From positions 1 to 49,651 of the forward strand of contig NZ_QSEK01000022.1 in the NCBI RefSeq assembly GCF_003464165.1: a stretch of 49,651 nt of DNA, in the 5' to 3' direction. The notes beneath the pieces were generated by a model. The model saw only the letters and a program-made list of their open reading frames with translations. It was not told the origin of the DNA and made no database searches. Shown piece after piece: positions 48,134 through 49,651 of the stretch. The position numbers and the translations under genes are program-made. The stretch comes from Eubacterium sp. AM49-13BH. Lineage in GTDB: Bacteria > Bacillota > Clostridia > Lachnospirales > Lachnospiraceae. Positions within the stretch are counted from its first letter, which is position 1; each line of letters opens with the position of its first letter.

Positions 48134-49381
48134 ATGAAACAATTAAAAAGAAAGATATTTGCATTTCTGGTTGCTGCATGCTTAATCTGCATGAATATCG
48201 TACCAGCTTTCGCAGATACAACAACAGACGCTACAGCTCCTGCTGCAGCCGATGTAAGACAGGAAGCCCAGCTTACTGCTTCTTACCTTATGAACAGTAT
48301 TGATTTCTCTACATATGCTGATACCGGCGTATTCTATGGAGTTTCAAGAGACCTGTTCCTTGCAATCCGTTCAGGATATGACTGCTCTAACCAGCTTGCT
48401 GCATATCTTGAATTCGTTAAGAACAACATTAGCGAAGATGGAACTTTAAACATCAATAACGGATACAATGCTAAGAATTATTATATTTCAAGCTATACAT
48501 ATCTTATAATGATTCTTTCTGCATCAGGAATTGATGCTACGGATTTCAACGGAATCAATGTTGTCAGTAAATTTGATAAAATTATTAACACATTTTCAGT
48601 TGATGACTTAAGCAATAACAGCATGAATATCTATCACATTGGTTCAGTATATTCAGTAGTTAATGCTTACAAAGACACCATCAGTAACTCAGACAAAGTA
48701 TTAGCTGATATCAAGTCAGCTCTCCTTGCAGCTTGTACTGCTGATGGCAATGGTATTGACAACTGGGGAAACTCAACTGATAGTAATGGATTTGTATTTC
48801 CATTCTTTGCATCATTATATGATACTGATTCTGATGTAAAGAAAGCTGTTGACAGTGCTGCAGACTATTCTAAGCAGACTATATTAACAGATGGCACATC
48901 AGGATATAGTGTTCAATATCCAACACCTGGCAACACTAATTCGTCTGGTATGAACCTTGCATTCTTTGCTCAGTACAACAATCCGGATGTTAATACTGCT
49001 GTTTTATATAATTCAATTGTTAATAAGTTCAAATCAGCTTCAGGTAATGGTGCTTATATTAATACATACACTGGTCAGGAAGACTTCAAATCAGCAACAC
49101 CTGATGCATTACAGGGTATCATCACTTACCTCTATGCTCTTGAGGGTAAAACTAACCCATTTGATATAACCGCTGATGTTAAAGCTATTGCAGACGCAAA
49201 GAACGCTCCTGTAGAAGAGCCTTCTACTGAGCCTTCTACTGAGCCAGCCACAGAACCTTCTACCGGCAATGAAGTATCACCTGCAACTGGTGATGTTAAT
49301 GTTTACATGTACCTGCTCTTAGCTGCTTGTGCTGCTACATTCGCATGTGTAACTGTTTACAATAAAAAAAGTGCCCGCTAA
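48134..49381 (+). CDS. wall-anchored surface protein, possible cobalamin-binding alpha/alpha-toroid protein
   Basis: The 415-residue protein has a signal peptide (cleavage after VPAFA). A mainly helical region of about 320 residues contains WGNSTDSNGFV and DALQGIITYLYALEGK, patterns like prenyltransferase or transcobalamin toroid repeats. A linker of TEPS repeats follows, then SPATGD (about 382-387), a hydrophobic span and the basic tail YNKKSAR, which is a sortase-type signal. The ATG at 48134 follows AAGGAGG. The cobalamin riboswitch upstream indicates a role in B12 uptake. Intrinsic factor and transcobalamin use a related alpha/alpha barrel, so B12 capture at the cell surface is the best guess. 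No DUF4430-like beta domain is seen. Confidence 0.75.
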   Translation: MKQLKRKIFAFLVAACLICMNIVPAFADTTTDATAPAAADVRQEAQLTASYLMNSIDFSTYADTGVFYGVSRDLFLAIRSGYDCSNQLAAYLEFVKNNISEDGTLNINNGYNAKNYYISSYTYLIMILSASGIDATDFNGINVVSKFDKIINTFSVDDLSNNSMNIYHIGSVYSVVNAYKDTISNSDKVLADIKSALLAACTADGNGIDNWGNSTDSNGFVFPFFASLYDTDSDVKKAVDSAADYSKQTILTDGTSGYSVQYPTPGNTNSSGMNLAFFAQYNNPDVNTAVLYNSIVNKFKSASGNGAYINTYTGQEDFKSATPDALQGIITYLYALEGKTNPFDITADVKAIADAKNAPVEEPSTEPSTEPATEPSTGNEVSPATGDVNVYMYLLLAACAATFACVTVYNKKSAR

Positions 49382-49400
49382 TAACTGCCGACACACAGCT

Positions 49401-49439
49401 CTGCCGCCGGAATCCTCGCGATATCCGGCGGCAGTTTTT
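49401..49439 (+). terminator. intrinsic terminator of the surface-protein gene
   Basis: CTGCCGCCGGA pairs with TCCGGCGGCAG, followed by TTTTTATA. It lies about 20 bp after the stop codon. Confidence 0.9.
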
Positions 49440-49486
49440 ATATATTGGTAATTCACACCATAGTATAAGCTTTTTTGAAGTGCTAA

Positions 49487-49651
49487 TCTAAAAGTAGACA
49501 CCAACTCAATTATTGTAGACATTTTTTATATATAAGAGTACCATTTTTTATAAGGTAGTCACTTATACAATAATGGAATCATGGAGGTGTCACATGAAGC
49601 ACAGTTTAGAGGAAAGAATGGATATAGGACGACGTATGTATTTACACGAGA
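49487..49651 (+). mobile_element. left end of a probable insertion sequence, cut by the window edge
   Basis: AGTAGACACCAACT and a second TGTAGACATT lie just before a new gene start. Insertion sequences of the IS3 group often begin with TGTAGACA-like ends and a transposase start within about 100 bp. The right end is outside the window. Confidence 0.4.
49594..49651 (+). CDS. start of a probable transposase or helix-turn-helix gene, partial
   Basis: The ATG at 49594 follows GGAGG by six bases and the frame runs off the window after 19 codons (MKHSLEERMDIGRRMYLHE). This resembles the N-terminal helix of IS3-type OrfA proteins, but 19 codons are too few for a firm call. Confidence 0.4.
   Translation, partial: MKHSLEERMDIGRRMYLHE

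Overview
This is a low-GC window of about 50 kb with most genes on the minus strand. It most likely comes from a member of the Lachnospiraceae (Clostridia). The basis is the gene content: a cotJABC spore-coat operon, SigH beside mrnC-rlmB, a CIRCE-controlled groESL, GlnRS, a type 2 PyrF and class 1B PyrD/PyrK, a KduD-type dehydrogenase, and SPATG-type cell-wall sorting. Family assignment is inference, and a Lachnospira/Eubacterium eligens-like gut anaerobe would fit.

Layout. 1-0.5 kb: a gene cut by the window edge behind a c-di-GMP-I (GEMM) riboswitch with a terminator platform. 0.5-4 kb: a DUF4143 ATPase and a divergent DXS-like enzyme, separated by five 23-bp tandem repeats and a MerR-type promoter with a 19-bp spacer. 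3.9-9.7 kb: a pyrimidine operon, GGDEF-EAL gene then pyrC, pyrF, pyrK and pyrD. 10.4-14.8 kb: kduD, a glycosyltransferase, argS and truA. 14.9-20.2 kb: guaB behind a promoter and leader terminator, a small membrane protein, groESL with CIRCE, and an OGG-type glycosylase. 20-24.5 kb: a transglutaminase lipoprotein, a Cys/His-rich protein, cotJABC, a 388-bp imperfect inverted repeat, and map. 24.5-33 kb: a family II pyrophosphatase, an orphan solute-binding lipoprotein, a P-type ATPase with a YhfC-like partner, cspA and an LTA-synthase-like enzyme. 33-38.6 kb: glnS, aroK, hslO, a methyltransferase, a SEC-C protein and deoC. 38.7-45.6 kb: purA, tRNA-Thr(GGT), sigH, rlmB, mrnC, cysS, cysE, ispF and trmO. 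45.7-49.65 kb: an SH3-type surface protein, uppP, a phosphofructokinase remnant, a cobalamin riboswitch driving a wall-anchored repeat protein, and the beginning of what looks like an insertion sequence.

The most interesting candidate system is at the right end. A cobalamin riboswitch sits directly before a secreted, wall-anchored protein whose repeats recall the alpha/alpha toroid of transcobalamin and intrinsic factor. This suggests a Gram-positive surface B12-capture protein. Other striking items are the 388-bp inverted repeat between map and cotJA, the DXS paralogue that lacks the usual phosphate-binding arginines, and the GGDEF-EAL gene translationally coupled to pyrC.

A caution on quality: truA, hslO, a methyltransferase, purA, cysS and trmO are each broken by what looks like one missing base, usually in a short homopolymer. 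The pfk remnant and the left-edge gene may show the same. Because cysS is expected to be essential, sequencing or assembly error is the simplest explanation. These genes are described across the breaks.
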